11,491 nt of DNA, taken from the NCBI GenBank assembly GCA_001800015.1, contig MGUO01000016.1:3168-14658 (forward strand), in the 5' to 3' direction. Source of the stretch: Elusimicrobia bacterium RIFCSPHIGHO2_02_FULL_57_9. Its GTDB lineage: Bacteria > Elusimicrobiota > Elusimicrobia > UBA1565 > UBA9628. Both the position numbers and the translations under genes were made by a program. Every line of letters starts with the position of its first letter. Positions within the stretch are counted from its first letter, which is position 1. Below, one piece after another: positions 11,046 to 11,491 of this stretch. The notes under the pieces are model-generated. The model was not told the origin of the DNA. It did not search any database and saw only the letters and a program-made list of their open reading frames with translations.

Positions 11046-11491
11046 GGCGGTTAAATTAAAGACGCCGTCCCAATCGTCCTGTGGCGGGATGGCGCTATAA
11101 TCCTTGGAGAGATTCAGATAAAGATTGGCCGGCCCGTCCTTGGGGAAAACCTTGACCACCTCGCAGAACGCGATCACCGCGTCCGGATATTGCCGGCCGT
11201 TAAAAAGAGATACGCCCTTTTCATAGGCGGGTAGGGCTTTTTTCCAATCATCGCTCAGCCCGCCCTTCTCGGCGAGAAGCTCGAATACCTTGATGGGTTT
11301 TTCCTTGCCGATGACGCGCACCCGGCCCAACTCGCGCGCCTCGACCACCTCTTGGGCTCCTTGATAAGTGGCTTCGCTGGCCAGCACGTGCGAGCCGAAA
11401 AATTTATTCGCTCCTTCCAGGCGCGAGGCCAGGTTAACCTCGTCGCCGATCACGGTGTACTGCAGTTTTTTCTCGCTGCCGGTCAATCCCA
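11040..11491 (-). CDS. Class III adenylate/guanylate cyclase, C-terminal part (5' end outside the window)
   Basis: The last 150 codons of a larger protein. Seen: the end of the cyclase catalytic domain, LTGSEKKLQYTVIGDEVNLASRLE, in which the Asn and Arg of VNLASRL match the transition-state-stabilising pair of class III cyclases. This is followed by ANKFFGSHVLASEATY, a strand set ending in IGKEKPIKVFELL, and a C-terminal TPR-like tail: LPAYEKGVSLFNGRQYPDAVIAFCEVVKVFPKDGPANLYL, then IPPQDDWDGVFNLTAK. This exact kind of tail is common in CHASE2-linked or membrane-anchored bacterial cyclases, so a sensor region is expected to the right of the window. The metal-binding aspartates are not in the visible part, so activity and cAMP versus cGMP specificity cannot be judged. 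Stop codon lies inside the inverted-repeat element that precedes the DUF3307 gene. Confidence 0.9.
   Translation of the reverse strand, partial: GLTGSEKKLQYTVIGDEVNLASRLEGANKFFGSHVLASEATYQGAQEVVEARELGRVRVIGKEKPIKVFELLAEKGGLSDDWKKALPAYEKGVSLFNGRQYPDAVIAFCEVVKVFPKDGPANLYLNLSKDYSAIPPQDDWDGVFNLTAK

Overview
The window is GC-rich (except for an AT-rich patch near 880-1010), densely packed bacterial DNA. Almost every gene lies on the minus strand; the only plus-strand genes are one toxin-antitoxin pair. YajQ, a class III nucleotide cyclase of the type often found with CHASE2 sensors, a DUF3307 membrane protein and frequent GTG/TTG starts suggest a free-living bacterium from a lineage with a diderm-like gene set. 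An Elusimicrobiota-like or other poorly cultured phylum is my guess, but no rRNA or marker gene here allows a firm assignment.

Read in the minus-strand direction (right to left), the layout is as follows. (1) The C-terminal end of a class III adenylate/guanylate cyclase (11491-11040). (2) An 81-nt spacer with a three-armed inverted-repeat element (10978-11045). (3) A tightly packed run: DUF3307 membrane protein (10958-10242), acetyl-CoA acetyltransferase (10230-9085), histidine ammonia-lyase hutH (9066-7555) and urocanate hydratase hutU (7558-5885). (4) Only 5 nt later, an envelope/glycan-type trio: a 605-aa polytopic membrane protein (5879-4062), a family 2 glycosyltransferase (4032-3310) and a class I SAM methyltransferase (3310-2588). 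(5) A Phd/YefM-RelE/ParE type II toxin-antitoxin module (2556-2015), with its promoter built into the end of the methyltransferase gene. (6) yajQ (1997-1500), 17 nt behind that toxin. (7) A second, related toxin-antitoxin module in the opposite orientation (981-1498, plus strand). (8) The N-terminal 283 codons of imidazolonepropionase hutI (851 to beyond position 1).

HutH, HutU and HutI catalyse the first three steps of histidine degradation: histidine to urocanate to imidazolonepropionate to N-formimino-glutamate. Here the third gene is separated from the first two by about 5 kb holding the envelope trio, yajQ and two toxin-antitoxin modules. The fourth-step enzyme (HutG, HutF/HutG or FtcD) is not in the window.

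The most distinctive signals are regulatory. Both toxin-antitoxin modules have a near-consensus sigma-70 promoter with an exact 17-bp spacer. In both, the antitoxin ATG falls at or next to the predicted +1, so leaderless mRNAs are predicted. Both promoters are overlapped by a perfect inverted repeat that is a good candidate operator. The second notable signal is the three-armed repeat ahead of the DUF3307-thiolase-hut run, which can fold into two mutually exclusive hairpins.
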